A program made the position numbers and the translations under genes. A stretch of 64,000 nt of DNA from Labedella phragmitis (GTDB lineage Bacteria; Actinomycetota; Actinomycetes; Actinomycetales; Microbacteriaceae): positions 310,001-374,000 of the forward strand of contig NZ_RZNB01000003.1 in the NCBI RefSeq assembly GCF_004078635.1, written 5' to 3'. Under the pieces are notes generated by a model. It was not told where the DNA came from, searched no databases, and worked only from the letters and a program-made list of their open reading frames with translations. How positions within the stretch are numbered: the first letter of the stretch is position 1; every line of letters begins with the position of its first letter. Below are positions 54,816-63,100 of the stretch, one piece after another.

Positions 54816-56111
54816 TCAGCCCGCTGCCGGCGGGTGGCGGACATCCGCCATGAACCGCTGCACGTCCGGATCGACGATGATGTCGGACGGTCGCAGGGCT
54901 CGTGTCAGGTACAAGCCGTCGAGCGACGTCAACCGCGACAGCGCGACGTAGGTCTGACCCGGGCTGAAAGCGCGTTGACCGAGGTCGACGACGGCTCGGT
55001 CGTAGGTCTTCCCCTGGCTCTTGTGGATCGTCACGGCCCACGCGAGGCGGAGGGGGAACTGGGTGAACTCGGCGACGATGTCGCGTTTCAACTGCTTCGT
55101 CGTGGCCGAATAGCTGTAGCGATACCGCTCCCACGTGGCGGGTTCGACGTCGAACTCCTCGCCGTCGACCTCGACGCGGACGTTCCCCTGGATCCGCGTG
55201 ACCGTCCCGATCGTGCCGTTCACCCAACGCATGCCGCGCTCGCCCGCCGTGTCGTTGCGGAGGAACATCACCTGCGCGCCGACCTTGAGGGCGAGCGCCT
55301 CCTCCGCGGGGAAGTTGCGACCGCCGAAGTCGCCGCTCACCTCGGCGTTCGCCGTGAGTGCTCGACCCGGGAGCCGTTCGAGCGCGACGCGGTTGATGCG
55401 CGTGACGGCGTCGTTGCGCGACGCGAGGGTGATGACGCCGTCCTCCGGCGGGGTGCGCGCTCCCGTCGTGTTGAGGACGCCGGCGATCTCCGCGGTCACC
55501 TGGCCGTGGCGCACGGCGTTCAGCATGAAGCGGAAGTCCTCGTCCTGCTGCCGGTGCACCTGACGGAGCTCGACGATCCGGAGGTCGGCGTCGCGCCACA
55601 CCTTCGCATCGAAGAACCACATCGAGCGGTAGGTGTCGGCGAAGTACGCCCGCTCGTCGCCGTCACCCGGAACGGGGGCGAGCTGGTACGGATCGCCGAA
55701 CATCACGACCTGGACGCCGCCGAACGACTCGTGCGGCCGCTGCCGCGCCTGGCGCAGGCTGCGGTCCATCGCGTCCATGAGGTCGGCGTTCACCATGGAC
55801 ACCTCGTCGATGACGAGCGTCTCGATCGCGTTCAGGAGCTTGCGGAGCTGGTCGTTCTGGTCGATCGGGTGATCCGCGATGACCCCGATGGGGAGCCGGA
55901 AGAGGGAGTGGATCGTCTGGCCGCCGACGTTGAGCGCCGCGACGCCCGTGGGCGCTGCGATGACGATCGACTTCGACGTGTTCCAGGAGAGGTGGTTGAG
56001 GAGTGTCGACTTCCCGGTGCCCGCGCGCCCGGTGACGAAGACGTGCTCCATCGTCGTCTCGATGAGGTCGAAGACCTCCTGCTGCTCGGCCGAGAGGGGT
56101 ACAGCCTGCAC
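54816..56111 (-). CDS. PIF1/RecD-like superfamily 1B helicase
   Basis: A 431-residue ATPase/helicase. Walker A GRAGTGKS (residues 28-35), Walker B LVIDEVSMV, motif III MFGDPYQLAPV and the C-terminal TIHKSQGKTYDRAVVDLG with YVALSRLTSLDGLYLTRAL are those of SF1B helicases with a UvrD_C_2 domain. It unwinds DNA 5' to 3' by family. GTG 56111 has AGGAGGGG 8 nt upstream. Converges with the small membrane protein gene. Shorter than RecD; no RecB or RecC partners nearby. Confidence 0.87.
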   Translation of the reverse strand: MQAVPLSAEQQEVFDLIETTMEHVFVTGRAGTGKSTLLNHLSWNTSKSIVIAAPTGVAALNVGGQTIHSLFRLPIGVIADHPIDQNDQLRKLLNAIETLVIDEVSMVNADLMDAMDRSLRQARQRPHESFGGVQVVMFGDPYQLAPVPGDGDERAYFADTYRSMWFFDAKVWRDADLRIVELRQVHRQQDEDFRFMLNAVRHGQVTAEIAGVLNTTGARTPPEDGVITLASRNDAVTRINRVALERLPGRALTANAEVSGDFGGRNFPAEEALALKVGAQVMFLRNDTAGERGMRWVNGTIGTVTRIQGNVRVEVDGEEFDVEPATWERYRYSYSATTKQLKRDIVAEFTQFPLRLAWAVTIHKSQGKTYDRAVVDLGQRAFSPGQTYVALSRLTSLDGLYLTRALRPSDIIVDPDVQRFMADVRHPPAAG

Positions 56112-56213
56112 GTGCGCCCCTCCTGTCCGCGAGCCGCGCTCCGCAGCCCTTCCCATCTTAATCGACGGCCCTCGTCCCGTTCCCCTGGGCGCGCGAGCCG
56201 TGCGGGACGGTCG

Positions 56214-58196
56214 TCAGCGACTCGGCGTGGCGTCGCGGTCGGCGAGCTTGGCGAGCCTCGCGTTGTACTCCTTGAGCTCCGCGTCGTCGTCGCGATCCGC
56301 CGCCCGATCGACGCGCTTCTGCTCCTTCGTGTCGTTGCGCCCCCACTGGATCGCCACGACGATCGCGAGGATGACGGTCGGGATCTCGCCGATGCTCCAC
56401 GCGATGCCGCCTCCGACGATCTGATCCTCCATGGGCGTCGCGCCCCACGTGCGGCCCATCGCGCCGAACCAGTCGGCGAGGAAGAGCCCGTGCGACGACA
56501 TGATCGTGAGGCCGAAGAACGCGTGCGACGCCATCGTGGCGAGCAGGAGGAACAGCCGGAGCGGGTAGGACAACCGGTGCGGGATCGGATCGATGCCGAT
56601 GAGTGACTGCACGAACAGGTAGCCCGTCGCGAGGAAGTGCGCGATCATCCACTGGTGCCCGATGTGGTCGGTCATCGCCCAGCGGAAGACGGGTGTGAAG
56701 TAGAAGACCCACAGCGACCCCGCGAAGAGCACGGCGGCCACGATGGGGTGGGAGAGGACCGTCGCATAGCGCGAGTGCACCGCGAGCAGGATCCACTCCC
56801 GAGCACCGCGGGAGTCGTCCTGCCGCTTCCGGATGGCGCGCATCGCGAGCGTCACGGGGGCGCCCGGCACGAGCAGGATCGGTACCGCCATGGCGAGCAG
56901 CATGTGACCGAGCATGTGGATGCTGAAGAGGTACTGCTGGTAGACGTTGACGACGCCGCTCGTCACCCAGAACAGCAGGACGATGCCCGCCATCCACGAC
57001 AGCGTGCGGAGCACGGGCCACGAGTCCCCGCGGCTACGCAGCCGGACCACGCCCGCGAGGTAGAAGAAGACCGCGAAGGCACAGAACAGCCCCCACAGGA
57101 TGTCGATGTTCCACGACGTGATGTAGCCCATGGGCGTGAGCTCCGGTGGGAGCGGCTCGTCCGTGAGCACTTGCGCCGGTGTCTGCACCGTCGGGGCGGT
57201 CTCCGCCTCCGCGACGGGCGTCGCCGTGCGTGCGAGAGCCGACGCGACGCCGGATGCCACTCCCATGAAGCCCAGTTCGGCGACCGCGATCCACCAGAAC
57301 CGTGCGCGCTCCCGCCCGGAATCCACCATGCGGCGCAAGAGGATCGACCGGTAGGAGGCACCGAACAGTCCGAGGACGACGAGCGCCGCGACCTTGACGA
57401 CGACGAGAAGCCCGTACGGCGTCGCGAGGCGGTCGAGGCTGCCGACCCGCAGCTCCGCACTCGCGTAGCCGGACACCGCGACGACGACGAAGCACACGAG
57501 CGCGAGCGTCGAGTAGCGGGCGAGGACCTCGGGGAGGCGACCGGCCGCGAGAGTCGGCCGGATGAGGACGAGGGCGAGGAGACCGCCGAGCCACACCGCG
57601 GCGAAGAGCAGGTGGAGGCCGAGCGCCGTGATGGCTGCGTCATGACCGGCGCTTCCCGCCGCATGACCCTGTTGAGCCATGGGCAGGAGGCTCACGGCTG
57701 CGAGGACGCCGACGAAGAAGAGCGCCGTGAGATTGCGGACGGCGAAGCACAGCACCGTGACGGTCGCGGCGAGCAGCGTCGTCGTGAGCCAGGCCTGACC
57801 GGCCTCGACCTCGGTGAGGAAGAAGCCGAGCCTCACGCCGAAGTCGTCGTCGATCGCGAAGGGCGTGTTCGTCACGACGAGGAACGTGAAGAACCCGGTG
57901 AGTCCGGAGGCGACGGTGAGGACGGCCGCGCTCGCCGAGGCGACGTCGAGCGTCTTCGCGAATTCGTCCCGACCCGGGCCGAGAGCGAAGAGCGCGAGCA
58001 CGATCGCCCCGAGGACGCCGGCAGCGCCGAGGTTGACGAACATCTTCGCGAGAGGAAGTCCCCATCGCGCCACGGGACCCGGGTCACCGATCGAGATGGG
58101 GGCGGCTCCCCCGCCGAAGGCGAGGGCCGCGACGAGCGCGAGGATCCCGACGAGCACGAGCACGGCAGGCCCGAGGATGCGCGTCGTTCGATTCAC
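56214..58196 (-). CDS. CopD/CtaG fusion: copper transport and cytochrome oxidase assembly
   Basis: A 660-residue polytopic protein. The N-terminal half is a CopD domain (LGLHLLFAAVWLGGLLALVLI with conserved His/Trp-Gly-Gly); the C-terminal half is CtaG_2/DUF1404-like (SIHMLGHMLLAMAVPILLVPGAP, HSRYATVLSHPI, GHQWMIAHFLATGYLF). About 14 helices. It is thought to bring copper to cytochrome c oxidase in actinobacteria. GTG 58196 has TACGCT 6 nt upstream. The C-terminal tail is charged and cytoplasmic. Confidence 0.88.
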   Translation of the reverse strand: MNRTTRILGPAVLVLVGILALVAALAFGGGAAPISIGDPGPVARWGLPLAKMFVNLGAAGVLGAIVLALFALGPGRDEFAKTLDVASASAAVLTVASGLTGFFTFLVVTNTPFAIDDDFGVRLGFFLTEVEAGQAWLTTTLLAATVTVLCFAVRNLTALFFVGVLAAVSLLPMAQQGHAAGSAGHDAAITALGLHLLFAAVWLGGLLALVLIRPTLAAGRLPEVLARYSTLALVCFVVVAVSGYASAELRVGSLDRLATPYGLLVVVKVAALVVLGLFGASYRSILLRRMVDSGRERARFWWIAVAELGFMGVASGVASALARTATPVAEAETAPTVQTPAQVLTDEPLPPELTPMGYITSWNIDILWGLFCAFAVFFYLAGVVRLRSRGDSWPVLRTLSWMAGIVLLFWVTSGVVNVYQQYLFSIHMLGHMLLAMAVPILLVPGAPVTLAMRAIRKRQDDSRGAREWILLAVHSRYATVLSHPIVAAVLFAGSLWVFYFTPVFRWAMTDHIGHQWMIAHFLATGYLFVQSLIGIDPIPHRLSYPLRLFLLLATMASHAFFGLTIMSSHGLFLADWFGAMGRTWGATPMEDQIVGGGIAWSIGEIPTVILAIVVAIQWGRNDTKEQKRVDRAADRDDDAELKEYNARLAKLADRDATPSR

Positions 58197-58202
58197 TCCT
58201 CA

Positions 58203-58208
58203 AGCGTA
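58203..58208 (-). promoter_or_regulatory. -10 box TACGCT, leaderless start of CopD/CtaG gene
   Basis: TACGCT on - then TGAGGA (6 nt) and GTG 58196. Confidence 0.5.
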
Positions 58209-58267
58209 CGCGCTGCCGCCTGACGGTCCGCCCGACACGGGCCGCCGCCACCCATCGCCGTCTCCCG

Positions 58268-58320
58268 GACGCCTCGATGGGGCGGCCGGCGCGACGCGCC
58301 GACCGCCCCATCGAGGCGTC
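58268..58320 (-). terminator. Strong hairpin ending the HU gene
   Basis: GACGCCTCGATGGGGCGG (58268-58285) pairs perfectly with 58303-58320, 18 bp, with an inner CGGCGC/GCGCCG stem. It starts 13 bp after the HU stop. No U-tract, as is usual in this window. Confidence 0.75.
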
Positions 58321-58333
58321 TGTGGAGCCGAGA

Positions 58334-58621
58334 CTACTTGACGGCGGCCTTGAGCTTGGAGCCCGCCGAGACCTTGACCGAGTGGCCGGCCGCGATCTGG
58401 ATCGTCTCACCCGTCTGCGGGTTGCGACCCGTGCGAGCGGCACGCGACGTGCGCTCGACGGCGAGCCAGCCGGGGATGCTGACCTTCACGTCGTTGCTGA
58501 CCGAGTCAGCGAGAACCGAGAACAGAGCGTCGAGGACGCCGCTCACCGCAGCCTGGCTCTGGCCCGACTCCGAAGCGATCTTTGCAACGAGCTCGGTCTT
58601 GTTAAGCGACTTATCAGCCAT
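58334..58621 (-). CDS. hup: HU-family nucleoid DNA-binding protein
   Basis: A 95-residue HU protein. NKTELVAKIASESGQSQAAVSGVLDAL is the dimerisation helix region; VSIPGWLAVERTSRAARTGRNPQTGETI holds the beta arms with the RNPQTG tip motif (RNPxTG). It bends and packs DNA. Strong AGGAGG before ATG 58621. Lacks the long Lys/Ala-rich tail of mycobacterial HupB. Ends in a very stable hairpin. Confidence 0.95.
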   Translation of the reverse strand: MADKSLNKTELVAKIASESGQSQAAVSGVLDALFSVLADSVSNDVKVSIPGWLAVERTSRAARTGRNPQTGETIQIAAGHSVKVSAGSKLKAAVK

Positions 58622-58720
58622 GAAGTGTCCTCCTAAGGACCTTGTTACGAAGTACAGTCGTTTTCTCCTGTAGCGGCCACCGACCGTTTCAGCGCGGCGA
58701 CCGGTCTCTCGACCGCCTCG

Positions 58721-58729
58721 AATGTAACA
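58721..58729 (-). promoter_or_regulatory. Extended -10 of hup (TGTTACATT)
   Basis: On - TGT-TACATT, an extended -10 (TGnTANNNT), about 100 bp upstream of ATG 58621. No convincing -35. The other part of the 284-bp gap is GC-rich and featureless. Confidence 0.45.
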
Positions 58730-58905
58730 GAAATCCCCGTGATTACGCGGAACTACGCGCTCTACGACGAGATAGCCCTCGGCGTGTCGGCTCTCGGCGC
58801 GCCCATCCGGAGCCGCCGGAGCGGTCCCCGACCCGATCGTCGAGGGGTATCGGCGCACCGAGCGACGCGACCGCCCGTCAGGGCGGTCGCATCCGGCGGA
58901 CTCGG

Positions 58906-60003
58906 TCAGTCGCCGCTCGAGACGGCGCCGACGAGGTACTGTCCGCCGGAGTCGAGCACGCGCACCTGGACGGAGAACTCCCGGTCACCGGTCGTGAATG
59001 CGCATGCGAACTCGGCGCCGGCAGCGGCGCTCGGTTCCTCGGGGCACGAGACGTCACCGACGTCGGGCAGACCGAACTCGTCCTCGAGAACGCCCTGGAC
59101 GCCGTCCTCGACGGATGCTCCGGTGAAGACGGGTCGCACGAACTGACCCGTCGCGGCGAGCGTGATGAGGGCACCGACGGCCGCCCCGGCGAGAAGACCG
59201 ATCGTGGCGGCTCCCCACGAGAATCGGCGCTTCCTCGACGTGTCAGCGGGCGATCCGGGAGACGTGGCGGAACCCGGCTGTTGGCTGTAGTGCCCGAATC
59301 CCGGCGTCGCGGAGTGCTGCTGCCCGGGTCCTGCGGCGTACTGGACCGGGTATCCCTGGCCCGGCGCACCCGCCTGCCCGGGCTGAGAGGCCGAGTCCTG
59401 CAGGGCACCCGGGGTCGACGGCACCGGCTGACCGCCGGGGGCGCCGAAGCGCTCGGTCGGAGCGGTGGAAGCGGGATACCGCGCGGTCGGCACGTCGGTC
59501 GGGGGCGCCGAGCGGTTCGGTTGATGCGCCGACGGCGGGGCGTAGGGACCGGGCTGCTGGTACGGCGCCGCTCCCGTCGGGTGCTGCGTCGGAGCACCGT
59601 TCTGCTGACGGGGAGCCGTCGGGGCCGGCGCGTTCGCACCGCCCGACGGCTGCTGATTCCACCACGGCTGCTGTCCCGGAGCCTGACCACCCGATTGCTG
59701 CGAGTGCGGCTGCTGCTGGCTCGGCTGCTGCGGGTGCGGCTGCTGAGAGGGCGGCTGCTGAGGGGTCGGCTGCTGCGCGTTCGGTTGCTCGGCACCCCGG
59801 TAGTGCGATCCGGCGGTGGGCTGCTGCCACATCGGCTGCTGCCCCGGCGCCTGCACCGGCGGCTGAGGCTGCTGCGGGTGTCCCGGCGACGCCGCCGGTG
59901 CTCCCTGAGCGTCATCACGTTCGGTCACCGGCTGAACGGGCACGTGCCCGGGCAGTCCCGGCTGCTGACCTTCCGCGCCCGTCGGCGTGCGGTCGTCACT
60001 CAT
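58906..60003 (-). CDS. Pro/Gln-rich membrane protein with DUF4333 domain
   Basis: A 365-residue protein: about 250 residues of low-complexity Pro/Gln/Gly (many QQP and QQPH units), then a basic segment RKRRFSW, one membrane helix (ATIGLLAGAAVGALITLAATG) and an extracytoplasmic DUF4333 domain with two Cys (DVSCPEEPSAAAGAEFACAF). The disordered part is inside, the DUF4333 domain outside. It overlaps the lipoprotein gene by 8 bp and is the last gene of a three-gene secreted set. Function unknown. Confidence 0.82.
   Translation of the reverse strand: MSDDRTPTGAEGQQPGLPGHVPVQPVTERDDAQGAPAASPGHPQQPQPPVQAPGQQPMWQQPTAGSHYRGAEQPNAQQPTPQQPPSQQPHPQQPSQQQPHSQQSGGQAPGQQPWWNQQPSGGANAPAPTAPRQQNGAPTQHPTGAAPYQQPGPYAPPSAHQPNRSAPPTDVPTARYPASTAPTERFGAPGGQPVPSTPGALQDSASQPGQAGAPGQGYPVQYAAGPGQQHSATPGFGHYSQQPGSATSPGSPADTSRKRRFSWGAATIGLLAGAAVGALITLAATGQFVRPVFTGASVEDGVQGVLEDEFGLPDVGDVSCPEEPSAAAGAEFACAFTTGDREFSVQVRVLDSGGQYLVGAVSSGD
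59600..59890 (-). repeat. Low-complexity Gln/Pro coding repeats
   Basis: Many irregular CAGCAGCC(G/C) units encode QQP runs in the N-terminal half of the DUF4333 protein. No fixed period; a compositional repeat only. Confidence 0.7.
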
Positions 60004-60883
60004 CTCTCAACCTCTGGATCTCTTCGTAGAAGGTGTCGACGTCGGCCTCGGCGATCGTCGTGACGTCGAAGGGGGATGGCGCCTCTGGGATCTCGTCGGG
60101 GTCGACGGCTCCCGTGGACGTGAACCCGACGAGAAGGCGGCCGGCATCGCCGCCGAGCGCGGCGGAGAGCTCGAGCGCGGAGAATCCGCCCTCCGCATCG
60201 CTCTCGATCGTGATGGTCGCCGTGGCTCCCTCGTCGACGTCGTCGGGATCGACGAGGCCGGCCGGAAGCGCGAGGACCTCCGATTGGGCGACGATGTTCG
60301 CGAGCGACGTCGTGACGCTCGCACGAGACGTGCCGTCGTCCTCTGTCGTGAGGTCGTAGATCGCCGCGGTCTCGCCGTCTCCGGCCTCGAGCGCGGCGGT
60401 CGCGCCGCAGAACACCCGTTGGGCGGGGAGGGCGCACGGGTCGTCGCTCGCGCCGATGACGGTCGGGACCTCCGTCCACAGCGTGGGGCTCAACTCCGAG
60501 AACAGCGAGCCGAGCAGGAGGAAGTCGGTGTCGGAGCCGCCCTCGTGGTAGACGTCGATCGTGTCGCCCTCACGACTCGAGCTCTCGCGCACGACCACGG
60601 TCGCCGGGTCTCCCACCAGCACGATGTCGCGTGTCAGGTCGAACTCGTCCGAACCGCCGACCGTGGAGACGTACTCGAGTCCCGCGACGTCCGATCCGGC
60701 GGTGAACTGATCCGATGCTGCCGTGAAGCGCTCGTCGAAGACCGACTCGAGGAAGGTCTGCCGCGCAGCGGTGTCGGCGTGCGCCTCACCGTCGACCTCA
60801 CGCGTGGCGCACCCGCTCGCGCCCAGGACGACGGCACTGAGGGCGATGCACCCGACGATCGCGCGCCGACGGGAGCGGCTCAC
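59996..60883 (-). CDS. Lipoprotein of the secreted protease set
   Basis: A 295-residue lipoprotein with Cys25 in LGASGC, followed by ATREVDGEA. The mature part is acidic and beta-rich with one Cys pair (DPCALPAQRVFCG). No family recognised. GTG 60883 overlaps the protease stop as GTGA. The VDGEA motif just after the lipid Cys also occurs in the neighbouring protease (TVTVDGEA), which hints at a shared origin or sorting signal. Function unknown. Confidence 0.75.
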   Translation of the reverse strand: MSRSRRRAIVGCIALSAVVLGASGCATREVDGEAHADTAARQTFLESVFDERFTAASDQFTAGSDVAGLEYVSTVGGSDEFDLTRDIVLVGDPATVVVRESSSREGDTIDVYHEGGSDTDFLLLGSLFSELSPTLWTEVPTVIGASDDPCALPAQRVFCGATAALEAGDGETAAIYDLTTEDDGTSRASVTTSLANIVAQSEVLALPAGLVDPDDVDEGATATITIESDAEGGFSALELSAALGGDAGRLLVGFTSTGAVDPDEIPEAPSPFDVTTIAEADVDTFYEEIQRLRDE

Positions 60884-61941
60884 GCGCCCCCTCCGGCCTG
60901 GTTGTACAGGGCGAGCGCGACCTCGCCGAGAGCGGCGCTCAGCATCTGGCCGCCGCCACCGCGGGAGTTCGAGCCGATGAGGTACCCGGCTCCCGTCGTG
61001 GAATCGAACTTCGTGAGCCACGCGCCGCCGGAGCAACCACCCGTCATGTCGCAGTTCAGGACGTAGTCGTTGGTGTACCGGTCCGCGACGTTGCTCGCCG
61101 AGCAGTAGCGCTGAGACAGCCCGTCGAAGGGCGGCGCCGCGGGGTAGCCGATCGAGAGCACGCCGTCGAGTTCACCGCCGAACGAGATGCCCTGGCCGCC
61201 CGTGACGTCCTGGATCTGCTGCCCGTCCTCGCCCGGATCCATGCTGAGGAACGCGAAATCGTAGTACCAGCCGTTCCCTGCTGTGCGGCCGGTCGCGTCG
61301 GCCTCGGCCTGTTCGATGAACTGGGTGGGCGCGAAGATCTTGTTGGCGTACCAGATGCCGTACGGCGTCTCCTCCATCTGGTTGCGATCGGCCGGCACGA
61401 ACTGCAGCTTCTGCGCATAGCGCTTGCCGAACGCGTCGTAGACGCAGTGTGCGGCGGTCGCGACCATGTTCTTTCCGGCGGACGTGACGACCGTCGCGGA
61501 GCACACGTACGCCGTCCGGTCGTCGAAGGCGCCGTAGAGTCGGCCGTGGACCTGCCCGGAGAGCCCCGGCGCTGCGAAGGGGTTGCCGGCCGAGGAGTCC
61601 TGGAGGCTCTCGGGATCGACAGCCTCAACGGGACCCGTCGTGGGATCGACGAACACGCCCGTCGGGTTGTCCGTGAGCGCTTCCTCGCCCTCGGGCGGAG
61701 GCTCGTACTCCGGAGCGCTCGCGTTCGAGGCGTTGTCGTCCCAGAACTCGTTGGTGGCACCCGGGTCGCTGTCGATGTCGACGGATTCCCCGGCCGCGAG
61801 GATGTCGACGTTGATGCCCGGAGGCCGGTCGGCGGGCACCGCTTCTCCGTCGACGGTCACCGTGCACGCGGTGAGGCCGGCCGCCGTGAGCAGCATGGCC
61901 GCGAGCACCGCGAACCCCCTGAATCTCCGAGTGCTGGGCAT
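60880..61941 (-). CDS. Trypsin-like (S1) serine protease lipoprotein
   Basis: A 353-residue lipoprotein (Cys26, LTAC). After a 100-residue acidic Pro-rich linker comes an S1 domain with His165 (TAAHC), Asp228 (WYYDFAFL) and Ser304 (GGCSGGAW), and Cys residues placed for two disulfides. It resembles V8/glutamyl-endopeptidase-like secreted proteases. ATG 61941 has TAGCAT 6 nt upstream. It leads an operon with the lipoprotein and the DUF4333 protein (overlaps 4 and 8 bp), which may be substrates or partners. Confidence 0.86.
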   Translation of the reverse strand: MPSTRRFRGFAVLAAMLLTAAGLTACTVTVDGEAVPADRPPGINVDILAAGESVDIDSDPGATNEFWDDNASNASAPEYEPPPEGEEALTDNPTGVFVDPTTGPVEAVDPESLQDSSAGNPFAAPGLSGQVHGRLYGAFDDRTAYVCSATVVTSAGKNMVATAAHCVYDAFGKRYAQKLQFVPADRNQMEETPYGIWYANKIFAPTQFIEQAEADATGRTAGNGWYYDFAFLSMDPGEDGQQIQDVTGGQGISFGGELDGVLSIGYPAAPPFDGLSQRYCSASNVADRYTNDYVLNCDMTGGCSGGAWLTKFDSTTGAGYLIGSNSRGGGGQMLSAALGEVALALYNQAGGGA

Positions 61942-61947
61942 GCTGCG

Positions 61948-61953
61948 ATGCTA
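61948..61953 (-). promoter_or_regulatory. -10 box TAGCAT, leaderless start of the S1 protease operon
   Basis: TAGCAT on - then CGCAGC (6 nt) and ATG 61941. Confidence 0.5.
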
Positions 61954-62040
61954 ACAGCCGGGTGCGACACCCCCCAGGGGGAGAAGTCCCCCGTGCCGGG
62001 ATGCCACGGGGTCGGCATCGGCCGGCACCCCGCCGGAACG

Positions 62041-62074
62041 ACGACGGCCGGCCCCCGAGGGGACCGGCCGTCGT
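62041..62074 (-). terminator. Hairpin ending the L28-L33-S14 operon
   Basis: ACGACGGCCGG (62041-62051) pairs with CCGGCCGTCGT (62064-62074), 11 bp, with CCCC/GGGG inside the loop. 32 bp after the S14 stop. Confidence 0.65.
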
Positions 62075-62105
62075 GTCACGCCCGATGGGGCGGGTGGTGC
62101 GATGC

Positions 62106-62411
62106 TTACCAGCTCGACTTGGTGATACCGGGCAGCTCGCCTCGGTGCGCCATGTCGCGGAAACGCACACGCGAGATGCCGAACTTCGAGAGGTGTCCAC
62201 GGGGACGACCGTCGATCGCGTCGCGGTTGCGGAGGCGGATCGGCGACGCGTCGCGCGGCAGCTTCTGCAGGCCGAGACGAGCGGCCTCGCGGGCCTCGTC
62301 GGTGGCGTTGGGGTCGACGAGCGTCTTCTTGAGCTCGAGGCGCTTCGCGGCGTAGCGCTCCACGATGACCTTACGCTGGTCGTTCTTGGCGATCTTGCTC
62401 TTCTTGGCCAT
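62106..62411 (-). CDS. rpsN: 30S ribosomal protein S14 (zinc-free type)
   Basis: A 101-residue S14. [21 protein letters not shown] and the C-terminal [36 protein letters not shown] (in full about residues 61-96) are typical of the long, Cys-free form, which lacks the CxxC...CxxC zinc ribbon. Part of an operon with L33 and L28; starts 3 nt after the L33 stop. Confidence 0.95.
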   Translation of the reverse strand: MAKKSKIAKNDQRKVIVERYAAKRLELKKTLVDPNATDEAREAARLGLQKLPRDASPIRLRNRDAIDGRPRGHLSKFGISRVRFRDMAHRGELPGITKSSW

Positions 62412-62414
62412 GGT

Positions 62415-62582
62415 TTAGCGCTCCTCTCGGAAATCGACGTGCTTGCGGATGACGGGGTCGTACTTCTTGAGCACGAGACGGTCGGGGTCGTTGCGACGGT
62501 TCTTCTTCGTCACGTAGGTGTACCCCGTGCCGGCCGTCGAACGGAGCTTGATGATGGGACGGACGTCCTGCTGCTTGGCCAT
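62415..62582 (-). CDS. rpmG: 50S ribosomal protein L33 (zinc-free type)
   Basis: A 55-residue L33. It reads [18 protein letters not shown] then [18 protein letters not shown] and ends [12 protein letters not shown]. No Cys, so it is the zinc-independent form. It starts 2 nt after the L28 stop and its own stop is 3 nt from S14; AAGGA-like sites are weak, so coupling is likely. Confidence 0.93.
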   Translation of the reverse strand: MAKQQDVRPIIKLRSTAGTGYTYVTKKNRRNDPDRLVLKKYDPVIRKHVDFREER

Positions 62583-62584
62583 GG

Positions 62585-62821
62585 TTAGATCTTCTCCCCA
62601 CGTGCGAGCAGGTCCTTCACGACGGACTCGATGCCACGGGCGTCGATGACCTTGATGCCCTTGGCGGACAACGTGAGGGTGACGTTACGGCGAAGGGACG
62701 GCACGTAGTAGGTCTTCTTCTGAACGTTCGGGTCGAAACGACGCTTGGTGCGCCGGTGCGAGTGCGAAATGTTGTGTCCGAAGCCGGGAACGGCTCCGGT
62801 CACCTGGCACACTGCTGCCAT
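62585..62821 (-). CDS. rpmB: 50S ribosomal protein L28 (zinc-free type)
   Basis: A 78-residue L28. [21 protein letters not shown] and [17 protein letters not shown] are the family core; only one Cys is present, so no zinc site. AGGAGAT precedes ATG 62821. First gene of the L28-L33-S14 operon. A GCGGAAC/GTTCCGC hairpin lies in its leader. Confidence 0.95.
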   Translation of the reverse strand: MAAVCQVTGAVPGFGHNISHSHRRTKRRFDPNVQKKTYYVPSLRRNVTLTLSAKGIKVIDARGIESVVKDLLARGEKI

Positions 62822-62842
62822 TGGTAATCTCCTGTCGATACC

Positions 62843-62860
62843 GCGGAACGAGTGTTCCGC
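62843..62860. promoter_or_regulatory. Leader hairpin of rpmB
   Basis: GCGGAAC (62843-62849) and GTTCCGC (62854-62860) with a 4-nt loop, 21 bp before ATG 62821 on -. Could be a leader structure. No Zur-like box was found in 62822-63100; the rest of that gap is featureless to me. Confidence 0.4.
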
Positions 62861-63100
62861 CCAAGATCTCTTGTCGGCGTGACTCAACCCCCTGATCGTG
62901 CTGGTGGGATGATGCTGAAGAGGGTTGTCACACGTGCATGGGCGAAAGGAGTCCGCCCAGCCAAAGAGCCATCCTACACGAGGGACCGGCTCGCGGCGAA
63001 CCCCGCTACGACTCCGGCTTCGCCGCGATCGCCGCCCCCGAAAGCGTGGCACTCCAAGAGGGACACGCGGGACCGGCTCGAGGTGGGCCAGGATCGTGTG

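Noticed and set aside
62822-63100. Zur box or zinc-control site upstream of rpmB
   Set aside because: No TGAnAATnATTnTCA-like palindrome; only a 7-bp hairpin is present.
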